Origin: CAZQHK01 sp964593455
GTDB taxonomy: Bacteria > Muiribacteriota > CAYSPT01
Assembly: GCA_964593455.1 (NCBI GenBank)
Contig: CAZQHK010000015.1
Span: 37,668-101,667, forward strand
Direction: 5' to 3'
DNA: 64,000 bases
The position numbers and the translations under genes are program-made. This document shows positions 7,903 through 16,584 of the stretch, piece after piece. A model generated the notes under the pieces. The model ran no database searches. It saw only the letters and a program-made list of their open reading frames with translations, and was not told where the DNA came from. Position 1 is the first letter of the stretch. The number at the start of each line of letters is the position of its first letter.

Positions 7903-9119
7903 ACGTGATCGTGGAGGAAATTCCCCATGTTAAATCGGTAACCCTCGGTCTCTGGATATTGGCTGGGTCGACCACCGAAACCAAGAAAAATAGCGGTGTT
8001 TTCCATTTCATGGAGCATCTCATATTTAAGGGAACGCCGAAGAGAAGCGCTCAAGAAATTGCCGAGGCCCTGGAATCAGTCGGAGGACATCTCAACGCTT
8101 TCTCCAGCAAAGAATACACATGCTACTACGTAAAAGTTACCGATGAGCATTTCACCCTGGCAATGGATGTTTTGGCCGATATCACTCTCAACTCCAAGTT
8201 CCCCGCCGCTGAAATCGAGCGGGAAAAACAGGTGGTACTCGAGGAGATCAAGATGTACGAGGACTCTCCGGACGAAATCATCCATGACCGGTTCGCTCAA
8301 ACGCTGTGGCACGACAGCCCGCTGGGGTATCCTATTCTCGGGAGAAAAGAGATCATCAAATCTCTTACCCGCCGATCGCTTATCAGGTACTACCGCCGAT
8401 ACTACAATCCCGGAAACATGATTCTCTCCGTAGCCGGTAGTGTCAAGTCCAAAGCGGTGCTGAAGGAAGCCAAACATCTTTTCGGTGGAAAAAGCGGGAA
8501 ATTGGTACCGACTAAATGTTCCCGGGGGAAGGGCAGTGCCCGGAAAAATATTGAAACCAGAAAGATCGAACAGGTGCACCTCTGTCTGGGCAGAGAAGGA
8601 CTTTCCCAGACAGATGACAGACGGTTTGCCCTGATTCTCCTGAATACCATCCTGGGAGGAGGAATGAGCTCTCGGCTCTTCCAGGAAATCCGCGAAAAAC
8701 GCGGGTTAGCTTATTCTATCTTCTCATACCAAAGCTCATATAAAACCACCGGGCTCTTTTCGGTATACGCCGGGTCGAGTCCCCACAATCTCAGCAGTAT
8801 TCTGGAACTGGTAATGGAAACTTTCAGCCAACTTCGAACACACGGGGTCACCGAAAAAGAAGTGAACCGGGCCAAGGCGCAGCTTAAAGGAAATTTGATT
8901 CTCAACCTGGAAAATACCGCCCAACGGATGACCCATTTGGCCCGGCTGGAGATCTATCACGGCCGCCTTATATCGTTGGACGAACTCATCAAGAAAATAG
9001 AAGTAGTGACCAGGGACGATATCACGGCCGTGGCCAACTGGTTATTGAAACCTGAAGAACTGGCCGTAGCCGCCATCGGGCCGGTGAAGAACAAGGACTT
9101 CGCCTGCTTGAATTGTTGA
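7869..9119 (+). CDS. M16 family zinc protease
   Basis: The product (416 residues) begins at the usual M16 position (LDNGLNVIVEEIPHVKSVTLGLWILAGS) and carries the inverted zinc motif HxxEH as HFMEH, in FHFMEHLIFKGT, with the downstream glutamate region EIKMYEDSPDE. The second, inactive half follows (ILGGGMSSRLFQEIREKRGLAYSI). It resembles the processing-peptidase-like proteases often found downstream of pnp. The start lies inside the 3' end of the pseudouridine synthase gene, and the M24 peptidase gene begins 4 bases after its stop. Confidence 0.95.
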   Translation: MLVQKKLDNGLNVIVEEIPHVKSVTLGLWILAGSTTETKKNSGVFHFMEHLIFKGTPKRSAQEIAEALESVGGHLNAFSSKEYTCYYVKVTDEHFTLAMDVLADITLNSKFPAAEIEREKQVVLEEIKMYEDSPDEIIHDRFAQTLWHDSPLGYPILGRKEIIKSLTRRSLIRYYRRYYNPGNMILSVAGSVKSKAVLKEAKHLFGGKSGKLVPTKCSRGKGSARKNIETRKIEQVHLCLGREGLSQTDDRRFALILLNTILGGGMSSRLFQEIREKRGLAYSIFSYQSSYKTTGLFSVYAGSSPHNLSSILELVMETFSQLRTHGVTEKEVNRAKAQLKGNLILNLENTAQRMTHLARLEIYHGRLISLDELIKKIEVVTRDDITAVANWLLKPEELAVAAIGPVKNKDFACLNC

Positions 9120-9123
9120 TATC

Positions 9124-10206
9124 ATGAGTTTAAACAAAAATAGACTTTCCCGCTTGAGAAAACTCCTGCGGAGCCTAAAAATAGGTCAAAATCTGCTCGT
9201 CTCGAACCTGATTAACATACATTATCTATCCGGGTTCACCGGTTCTAACGGATACCTTATTATTACTCCTCGGCATCAAGAACTATTAACCGACTTCAGG
9301 TATTGGGAACAGGCGGAAGAGGAGGCTCCCGACTGGACTTTGATCAAGGCCAACCAGAGCCTCATAGCGGAACTCACCTTCCGGATTAAGAAGAATAGGA
9401 TTACGACCCTTGTCCTGGAAGCTGACACGGTTACGATAGCCCTGGAACGGCTGCTGAAAACACGACTGCCTAATGTGCGGATGAAACCGTCTATGGGGAT
9501 GGTCGAACAGCTGAGAATGATAAAGGACGCGAAAGAAATTGAAAAGGTAAAGAAAGCGTGTTCAGTCGCCGATAAGGCACTTGAGGAAGTATCAGCGGTG
9601 ATCAAGCCGGGACTCAGAGAAAAGGATGTGGCGAACATTATTATACAGGCGATACGAAACGCCGGAGGAGAGAAAGAATCTTTCGATCCCATCGTCGCTT
9701 CGGGTCCCAAGGGTGCCAGACCACACGCGCTGGCCTCAGAGCGCCGTCTGAAGACCGGGGAACCCGTCGTGGTCGATTTCGGAGCCAAAGTGGAAGGTTA
9801 CTGTTCCGACATGACTCGAACCTTTCACATCGGGCGACCAAGCAACCGGTTTATCAAACTTTACGACATCGTATTGCAGGCGCAGCAAGAATCCATCAAG
9901 GCAATTAAACCCGGTATTTCCTGCCGGGAGATCGATACTGTGGCCCGCCGGATTATCGGGCAGGCCGGCTACGGAAACCAGTTCGGACACAACCTGGGAC
10001 ACGGAGTGGGGCTGGCAGTCCACGAAGCGCCCTCTTTTGCTCCCGGTAACGAAACAAGGCTGGCACCGGGAATGATACTCAGTGTCGAACCCGGAATCTA
10101 CATTGAAGAGTGGGGCGGTATCAGGATTGAAGACCTGATCGTCGTCACAGAAGACGGATGCGAGGTGCTTACCCAAACGGACCGGACTCCCAGACAGTTG
10201 GGATAA
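9124..10206 (+). CDS. pepQ: M24 family Xaa-Pro aminopeptidase
   Basis: This 360-residue metallopeptidase should remove N-terminal residues next to proline. The N-terminal creatinase-like domain (IHYLSGFTGSNGYLIIT, LLTDFRYWEQA) is followed by the pita-bread domain with all five metal ligands: Asp in VVVDFGAK and YCSDMTRTF, His in GHNLGHGVGLAVHE, Glu in SVEPGIYIEEWGG and RIEDLIVV. The symbol is tentative because PepP and PepQ cannot be separated here. It is tightly packed behind the M16 protease gene, a common pairing. Confidence 0.92.
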   Translation: MSLNKNRLSRLRKLLRSLKIGQNLLVSNLINIHYLSGFTGSNGYLIITPRHQELLTDFRYWEQAEEEAPDWTLIKANQSLIAELTFRIKKNRITTLVLEADTVTIALERLLKTRLPNVRMKPSMGMVEQLRMIKDAKEIEKVKKACSVADKALEEVSAVIKPGLREKDVANIIIQAIRNAGGEKESFDPIVASGPKGARPHALASERRLKTGEPVVVDFGAKVEGYCSDMTRTFHIGRPSNRFIKLYDIVLQAQQESIKAIKPGISCREIDTVARRIIGQAGYGNQFGHNLGHGVGLAVHEAPSFAPGNETRLAPGMILSVEPGIYIEEWGGIRIEDLIVVTEDGCEVLTQTDRTPRQLG

Positions 10207-10228
10207 GGAAGGAGGAAAGGGCAGAACC

Positions 10229-10894
10229 ATGAGAAAATTTCTGACAATTGTATGGACACTCATTCTGATATCGATGGCCGGTGCTGTCCTGGCAGACTCG
10301 GTGCTGACCCTTCCCGTACCTGAAGAGATATTCGTTGAAGGTCCCGATTTCAACGATGTCGCTCACATGGTACTTCGAGTGAGTATTCCCCCCAAGCAGG
10401 AACAACCGGCACCCACTATAGAAAAACCTAAACAGGGTTTCGATTACTTCGACTTCAATCCTTTTCCCAAGGTGAGTAAGAAAGAAAAAGATCTGATCAA
10501 GCGCTTGAGCAGGACGGGGCTCAACGCCGGTATGTTCACTCCGGGAGACATGAATCTCATGATTAAGACAGGTTTCATGACCAACCAGTACGAATTTCAG
10601 CGGGCCGCGGCTCTCATCCTGAAAAACTTTTTAAACTTGTCCGACAAAGACATTCTAAAACGTTTACGGCTGAGCAGGAAAAACCTGGAAGATTTAGAGA
10701 AGCTGACCAACGATTACAAGGTTGAACTGGAAAAACGCATGGTAAGCACCAGCCAGATCAAGGAGAAGATCGCTCACGTCCGCCGCCTGCTCGAACTCAA
10801 CACGGGTGTAGCCCGGGTAATCAAGGTTGAAAACGCGGAGAACGGCGATACCCTCATTCACTTCATGGTCCGGCAGGCTCCCGACGAACAGTAG
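10229..10894 (+). CDS. Uncharacterised secreted helical protein
   Basis: I do not recognise this 221-residue protein. It starts with a clear signal peptide (FLTIVWTLILISMAGAVLADS) and an AGGAGG-type site lies upstream. After a proline-rich segment it is rich in charged helices (KKEKDLIKRLSRTGLNAG, LEDLEKLTNDYKVELEKRM) and ends in a short beta-like part. The order of a leucine-rich helical block before a final helix could reflect a DNA- or protein-binding fold, but the signal peptide places it outside the cytoplasm. It follows the M24 gene by 22 bases. Confidence 0.65.
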   Translation: MRKFLTIVWTLILISMAGAVLADSVLTLPVPEEIFVEGPDFNDVAHMVLRVSIPPKQEQPAPTIEKPKQGFDYFDFNPFPKVSKKEKDLIKRLSRTGLNAGMFTPGDMNLMIKTGFMTNQYEFQRAAALILKNFLNLSDKDILKRLRLSRKNLEDLEKLTNDYKVELEKRMVSTSQIKEKIAHVRRLLELNTGVARVIKVENAENGDTLIHFMVRQAPDEQ

Positions 10895-10923
10895 TTTTTT
10901 ATCGATCTGCCCGAGTACAAATC

Positions 10924-11424
10924 TTAATCCGATGTTTGGCTTTCTTTCAGTATCTTTTGTATCCGTTTTAAAAATAATCCCGGAGGTTTTCTGCATGACG
11001 TGGCAAGGTTCCCGGAATGAATTCCTTTCCGGATTTTGATGAACACCGCCAGCGCCTTCTCGTAACTCCCAAGGTCCATGTAGCGCATAAACAATCCCAG
11101 TTGAAAAATCAATTCGCCGGGCCGCCAGAAGGCCGCCATTTCTTCGTATTTCAACGCCAAACCGTGTTTCCCCAGAAAGGCCAGGATGACACTGTAATTG
11201 TGGTTACCATACGGGCTCAGCCTTTTCTTTTCCAGGTAACGCTCATACTCCTGCTCGAGCTGACGCAATCGCGCCTGGAACAACGGTGATCCCGGCGCTA
11301 ACGGCCCCAGGGAACGCAACATGGAATTCATTATTTTTACATCGTCAGAAGCCGGAATGGATGCACAAAACATAAGAACAAAAAGAAAACTGAGCGTCAA
11401 AATCCCGATTATTCTGAAGGTCAT
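10924..11424 (-). CDS. Uncharacterised secreted protein
   Basis: The 166-residue product starts MTFRIIGILTLSFLFVLMFCASIPASDD, a signal peptide. A cysteine lies in the hydrophobic core, but the context is not a clear lipobox. The mature part is helical (FQARLRQLEQEYERYLEKKR, then YSVILAFLGKHGLALKYEEMAAF) with a TPR-like feel (GSYEKALAVFIKI). I prefer the ATG at 11424, preceded by GGAAGGG, to the GTG at 11445. It is convergent with the preceding plus-strand gene. Function unknown. Confidence 0.6.
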   Translation of the reverse strand: MTFRIIGILTLSFLFVLMFCASIPASDDVKIMNSMLRSLGPLAPGSPLFQARLRQLEQEYERYLEKKRLSPYGNHNYSVILAFLGKHGLALKYEEMAAFWRPGELIFQLGLFMRYMDLGSYEKALAVFIKIRKGIHSGNLATSCRKPPGLFLKRIQKILKESQTSD

Positions 11425-11530
11425 CACAGGCCTACCCTTCCACACACAATATATTTAAGAACCATTCAAACGCCACCGCCGGCAACAAGCGGTCCGGAGA
11501 TTAGGAAGCGGTGGGAGTAGGATAGCAAAG

Positions 11531-12298
11531 CTACAGCTTGAACACTTCAGTCATGTCCTGCATCATCAGGCAGAGTTCTTTCCCCTTACCGATGGGAAAT
11601 ACCTGGTACACGAGCAGGCGATCACCACACATGATTTCATGTTGTTTGAAGTACTTTTTAATGCTGTCATCGAACGTATCGATATCCTCGCTCGCGATAT
11701 CGAGCACTTCTGTCAACTGCTCGTCCCGGATCTGATCAAGCTTGGCGTCGATATGGTTGAGGAAAGCGGAGTTGGCAAACACCAGTGTCTTCTTTTTCCT
11801 GTTGATTTGGCCCACCACGACATAAAAAGGAAGCGAGTCGAAAACCGATTCGTAAAACTTTGTCAGGTTCTCGACCTTCCGGCGCTGCGCTACCAACTCG
11901 GTGATATCTTTGGCGATCCCGGCGATACGAATCACCGTGCCTTCAGGCTCGCGTAAGGGAATCAAGGAGAGCAGCAGGGGAATCTCCTCGCCCTCTTTGT
12001 TTATCTCGGTAACCGGAAGATTCTTGTATGTCTGCCCCTGGAACACGCCTTTCCAAACTTCTCGTAGACGCTCTTTTTCGTAAGCCGGGTAGAGAATGGT
12101 CACCGGGTTGCCATACATTTCCTCGGCGCTGTAGCCAAAGGTGCGTTCGGCACCCTTGTTCCAAAACACTACCCCGTGACGCTTATCGGTAATGATGATA
12201 CTGTCATGGATTTCTTGTGCCAGAATTACCAGCGCCTCTTGAATCCAGGAAGGATCAAACTTATCAACGCCGACTTTTCCCAATTCTCCTTCGCACAC
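11531..12298 (-). CDS. PAS domain sensor protein without output domain
   Basis: The 255-residue product has two PAS domains. The first, about residues 20-140, has DSIIITDKRHGVVFWNKGAERTFGYSAEEMYGNPV followed by a PAC-like IRIAGIAKDITEL. The second, about 145-255, has KFYESVFDSLPFYVVVGQI and ends LCLMMQDMTEVF. No histidine kinase, GGDEF or other output domain follows, so it probably signals through a partner, or is a ligand sensor whose partner lies elsewhere. The start is GTG with no strong ribosome site in front, so the N-terminus is uncertain. Confidence 0.85.
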   Translation of the reverse strand: MCEGELGKVGVDKFDPSWIQEALVILAQEIHDSIIITDKRHGVVFWNKGAERTFGYSAEEMYGNPVTILYPAYEKERLREVWKGVFQGQTYKNLPVTEINKEGEEIPLLLSLIPLREPEGTVIRIAGIAKDITELVAQRRKVENLTKFYESVFDSLPFYVVVGQINRKKKTLVFANSAFLNHIDAKLDQIRDEQLTEVLDIASEDIDTFDDSIKKYFKQHEIMCGDRLLVYQVFPIGKGKELCLMMQDMTEVFKL

Positions 12299-12648
12299 GC
12301 AAACTTCCCTCTCTCCTCATCCTATGCTGCTTTATCTTACACTTATCCAACACTATTACACAAGTATTCATTAGAACAATATTTATCCGGAGACACTCCG
12401 GCCACCCGGGTCAGATTAGTCTGAAGTCAATACTAACAACCTTATTACAAGGTCTATTGAACAGTCTAATTAGCTCCAAATCCTGTTGTATTAACCAGTC
12501 AGGCATGGTATTATTTGACCGTTATCTTGCTCCGGTACGGCACTTCCTCTTTTGTGTGTTGCGGTAACTGTTCCCGACAGTGTTTTCATCGTTTGACCGG
12601 CCGTAACGAGACATAGAAAACATACAACCTTTTGGAGGTATCAACTGC
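12299..12648. promoter_or_regulatory. Divergent intergenic region with sigma70-like promoter
   Basis: This 350-base gap separates the minus-strand PAS gene from the plus-strand small-protein pair and is AT-rich in its first half. On the plus strand TTGTAT at 12486-12491 and TATTAT at 12509-12514 are 17 bases apart, a good sigma70-type promoter for the downstream pair. I see no convincing reading frame or RNA gene in the rest. Confidence 0.45.
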
Positions 12649-12798
12649 ATGATCATGATCGATGGGGTGGATTGGGTGGAAAAGATCCTGGAAGAAGATG
12701 AGGACTCCTCCCAGGCTAATCAGCCGGCAAGTTCTCAACACTCTGTCACCGGCCTGACCCGAGGGCCCGCTACAGATACGGTCATCGACGTCGGATGA
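12649..12798 (+). CDS. Small acidic protein, 49 residues
   Basis: This short gene has a good TTGGAGG site 11 bases before its ATG. It encodes a 49-residue product that begins MIMIDGVDWVEKILEEDEDSS and is strongly acidic in its first half. The stop overlaps the start of the next gene in an ATGA arrangement (12795-12798), which implies translational coupling. That overlap, together with the ribosome site, is the case for it being real. I do not recognise a family. Confidence 0.6.
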   Translation: MIMIDGVDWVEKILEEDEDSSQANQPASSQHSVTGLTRGPATDTVIDVG

Positions 12799-13202
12799 GA
12801 AGCTATTCTCCGGTATTGCTCATCGTTTGCCTGACAGCTATCTTGGTCTCCACTGCCGCTCCCGCCGGCACCCAAAACCTTCCTGACCAGCTGGGAAAAC
12901 TTATGGACCCGGAAAAATTGGAAAAACTGCAGGAACAGCTCCGTCAGGAATTAGAGCAAGGACAACAGCCATCAGGAAAGAAATCGGGAGGTATCGACCT
13001 TACCTACTGGGTGTCCTCCTTCTTCTTCGGACTGCTCGGGACGGCCTTTTTCATATATGGCAAGAAGCAATCCGACTACAAGTTCCTGCTGACCGGACTC
13101 ATCCTGATGATCTACCCGTACTTCGTTCACTCCGGTATCTGGATAGTCGTCATCGGGATAGGAATACTGGGTCTCCTGGTCCTCGCCGCCCGATTTATCT
13201 AG
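12795..13202 (+). CDS. Small membrane protein with signal peptide
   Basis: The 135-residue product has a signal peptide (SPVLLIVCLTAILVSTAAPAG), a charged glutamine/glutamate-rich helix (DPEKLEKLQEQLRQELEQGQ), and then three hydrophobic segments (YWVSSFFFGLLGTAFFIYG, FLLTGLILMIYPYFV, IWIVVIGIGILGLLVLAA). The last part resembles small uncharacterised membrane proteins annotated vaguely as amino-acid-transport-like. It is translationally coupled to the preceding 49-residue protein. Function unknown. Confidence 0.75.
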   Translation: MRSYSPVLLIVCLTAILVSTAAPAGTQNLPDQLGKLMDPEKLEKLQEQLRQELEQGQQPSGKKSGGIDLTYWVSSFFFGLLGTAFFIYGKKQSDYKFLLTGLILMIYPYFVHSGIWIVVIGIGILGLLVLAARFI

Positions 13203-13242
13203 AAGCAGGCTTGTTCGCACGCCTTCGTGGCGACACACGATT

Positions 13243-14625
13243 TCACGATTGATTTTGTCGTGGTTTGCTCAGCGCCGTAACCAGGGCGAAGAGGGCCAGG
13301 TTGCAGAAGACGCCAATCACCAGTCCGTCGATGTCTGTAGTCGTTTTCAGAAAATGGTTCCAGGCCAGCGTACCGCCGATTCCACCCACTGCGCCGGCCA
13401 GGAAACCAGCCTTTGAGGTACGAGTGCCAAGCAGGACAGCCGCCAGAGGGACCAGGATAATGGGCGCCCAGAAGTTGTAGGCGTAGATGAGGATATCCAA
13501 AATACTTCGGATCTTGATGGCAAAAACCACGGCCAGCACGCCGACAAACAGGTTGGTGACTTTCGCGTAGAGAAGTTCGCTTTGCTCGGTGAGTTTATTT
13601 CCCCAGACCGGTTTGACGATATCGTTGATAAAACCGGTAGCTGCACCGTTCAGAAAAGAATCGGCTGACGACATCACGATCGAGATTACCCCGGCGATAA
13701 CGATACCGCGGAGGCCAATGGGCAGCGCCGTTTTAATCACGAAAGGCATGGCCAGGTTGGGGTCCAGGTTGGGAGAGATAGTTAAAGCAACCAGGCCGAT
13801 GGCGCCCGTGATGGCAAAAAACGGGATGGAAAATATTCCGCTCAAGAGCGTCCCCCGCGCCGTGTGATGAGCGTCTTTCCCGATAAAGAGCCGTTGCACA
13901 TATGGAGGGACGAGTGTCTCTCCCAGCAGAAAGGTCAGGAACAGAGAAACGAACGCTCCCAGGGATACTTTATCGCTTAGGATCGAAAAATGACTGGCCG
14001 GAACAGCGGCTTTAATGGCAGAGAGACCTCCCGCTTTCGTTATACCGAAGATGAGAGCCAGCGGTATTCCCACAGCCAGTACACAGAACTGGATAATATC
14101 CGTCAGAATAACAGCCCGCATGCCGCCGACCGTGGAGTAAGCAATGACGATACCGCAGCCAGCCAGTATCCCCCACAGTGGAGGGATTCCCATGAACACT
14201 TCGAAGACCATTCCCATGGCTCCCACCTGGGCGCCGACGATGCCCGCGCAGAGGAGAACCGAGAAGACACCGGTCACGATCTTGCCTGTTTTACCGTAAT
14301 CTTTCTCCATGATATCGCCGGTTGAAATGAGGTCGGGGAACCGGTCCATATTCGGGGCGATCAGGGTGGCTACCAGAATTTCCTTGAGACTGAATCCCCA
14401 CAGAGCCACAATGTTCATCACACCGAACAGGAAAACCTTTTCGGCATTACCCGTGGAAAACCCGCCGCCGATAAACGAAGCCGAAAGAGTCGCGAATATT
14501 ATCCATGACGAGTAGGAACGATGTGACACAGAAAACTCTTTCAGGCTTTTCATCCCCCGGCCGCACCAAAGTCCGATCAGAAGAATAAAACTCAGATAGA
14601 AAACAACAATGATTTGATCAAGCAT
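13243..14625 (-). CDS. Sodium:solute symporter family protein
   Basis: The 460-residue product has about 12-13 hydrophobic helices and the sodium:solute symporter pattern: GLWCGRGMKSLKEFSVSHRS at the start of the family core, SASFIGGGFSTGNAEKVF, YSTVGGMRAVILTDIIQFC (the GGMRAV/TD signature near helix 5) and MSSADSFLNGAATGF. It should import a small organic solute with Na+; the substrate cannot be told. It is divergent from pgi, with about 170 bases between them. Confidence 0.9.
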   Translation of the reverse strand: MLDQIIVVFYLSFILLIGLWCGRGMKSLKEFSVSHRSYSSWIIFATLSASFIGGGFSTGNAEKVFLFGVMNIVALWGFSLKEILVATLIAPNMDRFPDLISTGDIMEKDYGKTGKIVTGVFSVLLCAGIVGAQVGAMGMVFEVFMGIPPLWGILAGCGIVIAYSTVGGMRAVILTDIIQFCVLAVGIPLALIFGITKAGGLSAIKAAVPASHFSILSDKVSLGAFVSLFLTFLLGETLVPPYVQRLFIGKDAHHTARGTLLSGIFSIPFFAITGAIGLVALTISPNLDPNLAMPFVIKTALPIGLRGIVIAGVISIVMSSADSFLNGAATGFINDIVKPVWGNKLTEQSELLYAKVTNLFVGVLAVVFAIKIRSILDILIYAYNFWAPIILVPLAAVLLGTRTSKAGFLAGAVGGIGGTLAWNHFLKTTTDIDGLVIGVFCNLALFALVTALSKPRQNQS

Positions 14626-14795
14626 TCGGTTACGACTCCTTATCCTGGTTTGTTGTAACGGTGTTTTTCAATACTCTAAGAAATGCCTAATTGATGGTAA
14701 CAGTGAACGGGTGTTTCAACAAGAGCAGAATCATATGCTCTTGCCGCAACCTTACTCGGGTTGGTAGAATTGCAGCGGAAAGAAGGTACCGACAT

Positions 14796-16448
14796 ATGCT
14801 CAATCAGATCGATCCAACCGAATCCGGCGCCTGGAAAAGCCTGCAGGAGCACTACCAGACAATCAAAGACACACACATGAAGGATATGTTTGACCAGGAC
14901 CCCCAGCGGTTCTCGAAATTTACTATCGCGTTTGAGGACATACTCCTTGATTATTCAAAAAATAGAATAACCGGGGAAACAATGAGGCTGTTGCTGACCC
15001 TGGCGGAAGAAACCGAAGTGAAAGACGGCATCGAAAAGATGTTCTCCGGGGACCGTATCAACGCCACGGAAAACCGCGCGGTACTGCATACAGCTCTCCG
15101 GAACCGTCCGGAGAATCCCGTCTACTTCGACGGCCGGGATGTCATGGGTGATGTCAAGGAAGTGTTGGAGCAGGTTCGGATATTTTCCGACAAGATTATT
15201 TCAGGAACCTGGAAAGGTTATACGGGTAAAGCGATCACCGACATCGTCAATATCGGAATAGGCGGATCGGATCTGGGGCCGGTGATGGTCACCGAAGCAC
15301 TCAAGGCGTATAAAAAACCGCATATGAACGCTCACTTCATATCCAATGTGGATGGTACGCACATCGTGGAGACATTGAAAAACCTCGATCACGAGACCAC
15401 CCTGTTCATGATTACCTCCAAAACCTTCACCACCCAGGAGACTATGACCAACGCCCACAGCGCTCGGACCTGGTTCCTGGATGCCGCCGGCAGCGAAGAG
15501 CACATAAAACGGCACTTCGTGGCTCTATCCACCAACAAGGAAAAAGTAACCGTTTTCGGGATCGATCCCAACTCCATGTTCCGTTTCTGGGACTGGGTCG
15601 GCGGCCGGTACTCGCTGTGCTCGGCCATCGGGTTATCTATCGCCTGCACCGTCGGATTTGATAACTTTGCCGGTTTGCTCGCCGGCGCTCAGGCCATGGA
15701 TACCCATTTCAAAGAGGCCCCGTTTAATGAAAACATCCCGCTCATTCTCGCCTTGCTCGGAATCTGGTACAACAACTTCTTCGAGGCGGAATCGGAAGCC
15801 ATACTACCTTACGATCAATATATGCACCGGTTCCCGGCCTATTTCCAGCAGGGCAACATGGAGAGCAACGGTAAGTATGTCGACCGGAACGGAAAACCCG
15901 TCACTTACCAGACGGGTCCGGTCATCTGGGGCGAACCGGGCACGAACGGCCAGCATGCGTTTTACCAACTCATCCATCAGGGCACGAAACTGATCCCCTG
16001 CGATTTCCTGGCCCCCATTCTCAGCCAGAACCCCATCGGAGATCATCACCAAATACTGCTTTCAAACTTCCTGGCGCAGACCGAGGCGATGATGAAAGGG
16101 AAAAAAGCAGACGAGGTCCGCCGGGAAATGCAAGAGGCCGGCACAAGCGACGAGGAGATCAACCGGGTCCTGCCCTTCAAAGTGTTCGGAGGAAACAGGC
16201 CCACCAACTCGATCCTGTTCAAGAAACTGACTCCGCGGACCCTGGGCTCACTCATCGCCATGTACGAACATAAAATATTCGTTCAAGGTGTCATCTGGAA
16301 CATCTTCAGCTTCGATCAGTGGGGAGTGGAGCTGGGAAAACAGCTGGCAAAAAAGATATTGGCCGAACTTAAAAGCGGTGAGACCGCCGCCGGTCACGAT
16401 TCATCGACCGGAGGGTTGATCAAAGCCTGTATTGATGGGATGAAATAG
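14796..16448 (+). CDS. pgi: Glucose-6-phosphate isomerase
   Basis: The enzyme interconverts glucose 6-phosphate and fructose 6-phosphate. From the ATG at 14796 the product has 550 residues, the length of the E. coli-type enzyme. Signatures include DYSKNRITGETMRLL, VNIGIGGSDLGPVMVTEAL, TSKTFTTQETMTNA, FGIDPNSMFRFWDWVGGRYSL, GEPGTNGQHAFYQLIHQGT and the C-terminal SFDQWGVELGKQLAK. The longer frame starting at 14691 adds 35 non-homologous residues, and AGAAGG 9 bases before 14796 supports the shorter start. Confidence 0.97.
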   Translation: MLNQIDPTESGAWKSLQEHYQTIKDTHMKDMFDQDPQRFSKFTIAFEDILLDYSKNRITGETMRLLLTLAEETEVKDGIEKMFSGDRINATENRAVLHTALRNRPENPVYFDGRDVMGDVKEVLEQVRIFSDKIISGTWKGYTGKAITDIVNIGIGGSDLGPVMVTEALKAYKKPHMNAHFISNVDGTHIVETLKNLDHETTLFMITSKTFTTQETMTNAHSARTWFLDAAGSEEHIKRHFVALSTNKEKVTVFGIDPNSMFRFWDWVGGRYSLCSAIGLSIACTVGFDNFAGLLAGAQAMDTHFKEAPFNENIPLILALLGIWYNNFFEAESEAILPYDQYMHRFPAYFQQGNMESNGKYVDRNGKPVTYQTGPVIWGEPGTNGQHAFYQLIHQGTKLIPCDFLAPILSQNPIGDHHQILLSNFLAQTEAMMKGKKADEVRREMQEAGTSDEEINRVLPFKVFGGNRPTNSILFKKLTPRTLGSLIAMYEHKIFVQGVIWNIFSFDQWGVELGKQLAKKILAELKSGETAAGHDSSTGGLIKACIDGMK

Positions 16449-16584
16449 GAGATTTTACCCGGGCGGAGGCTGGTTCTTTCCTCCTAACGTAAGTGGTAAC
16501 ATTGAGGTGTAGCGTGAGCCGGGTGGTCCCGCCCTCAAGCAAGGAGTGTAGAAAGTAAGGTGGATTGTATTTGATAAAAAGTCT
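16449..16584. other. Convergent intergenic spacer
   Basis: pgi and the arsS-like gene converge here. A GGGTGG-TC-CCGCCC hairpin is present near 16530-16543, flanked by the short match TTGAGG/CTCAA. There is no T-tract, so a factor-independent terminator is not well supported. Confidence 0.25.

Noticed and set aside
16530..16543. 14-base match of GGGTGGTCCCGCCC to the inverse of GGGCGGGACCACCC near 62514
   Set aside because: Matches of 14 bases are expected by chance in 64 kb, and the flanks do not align well.
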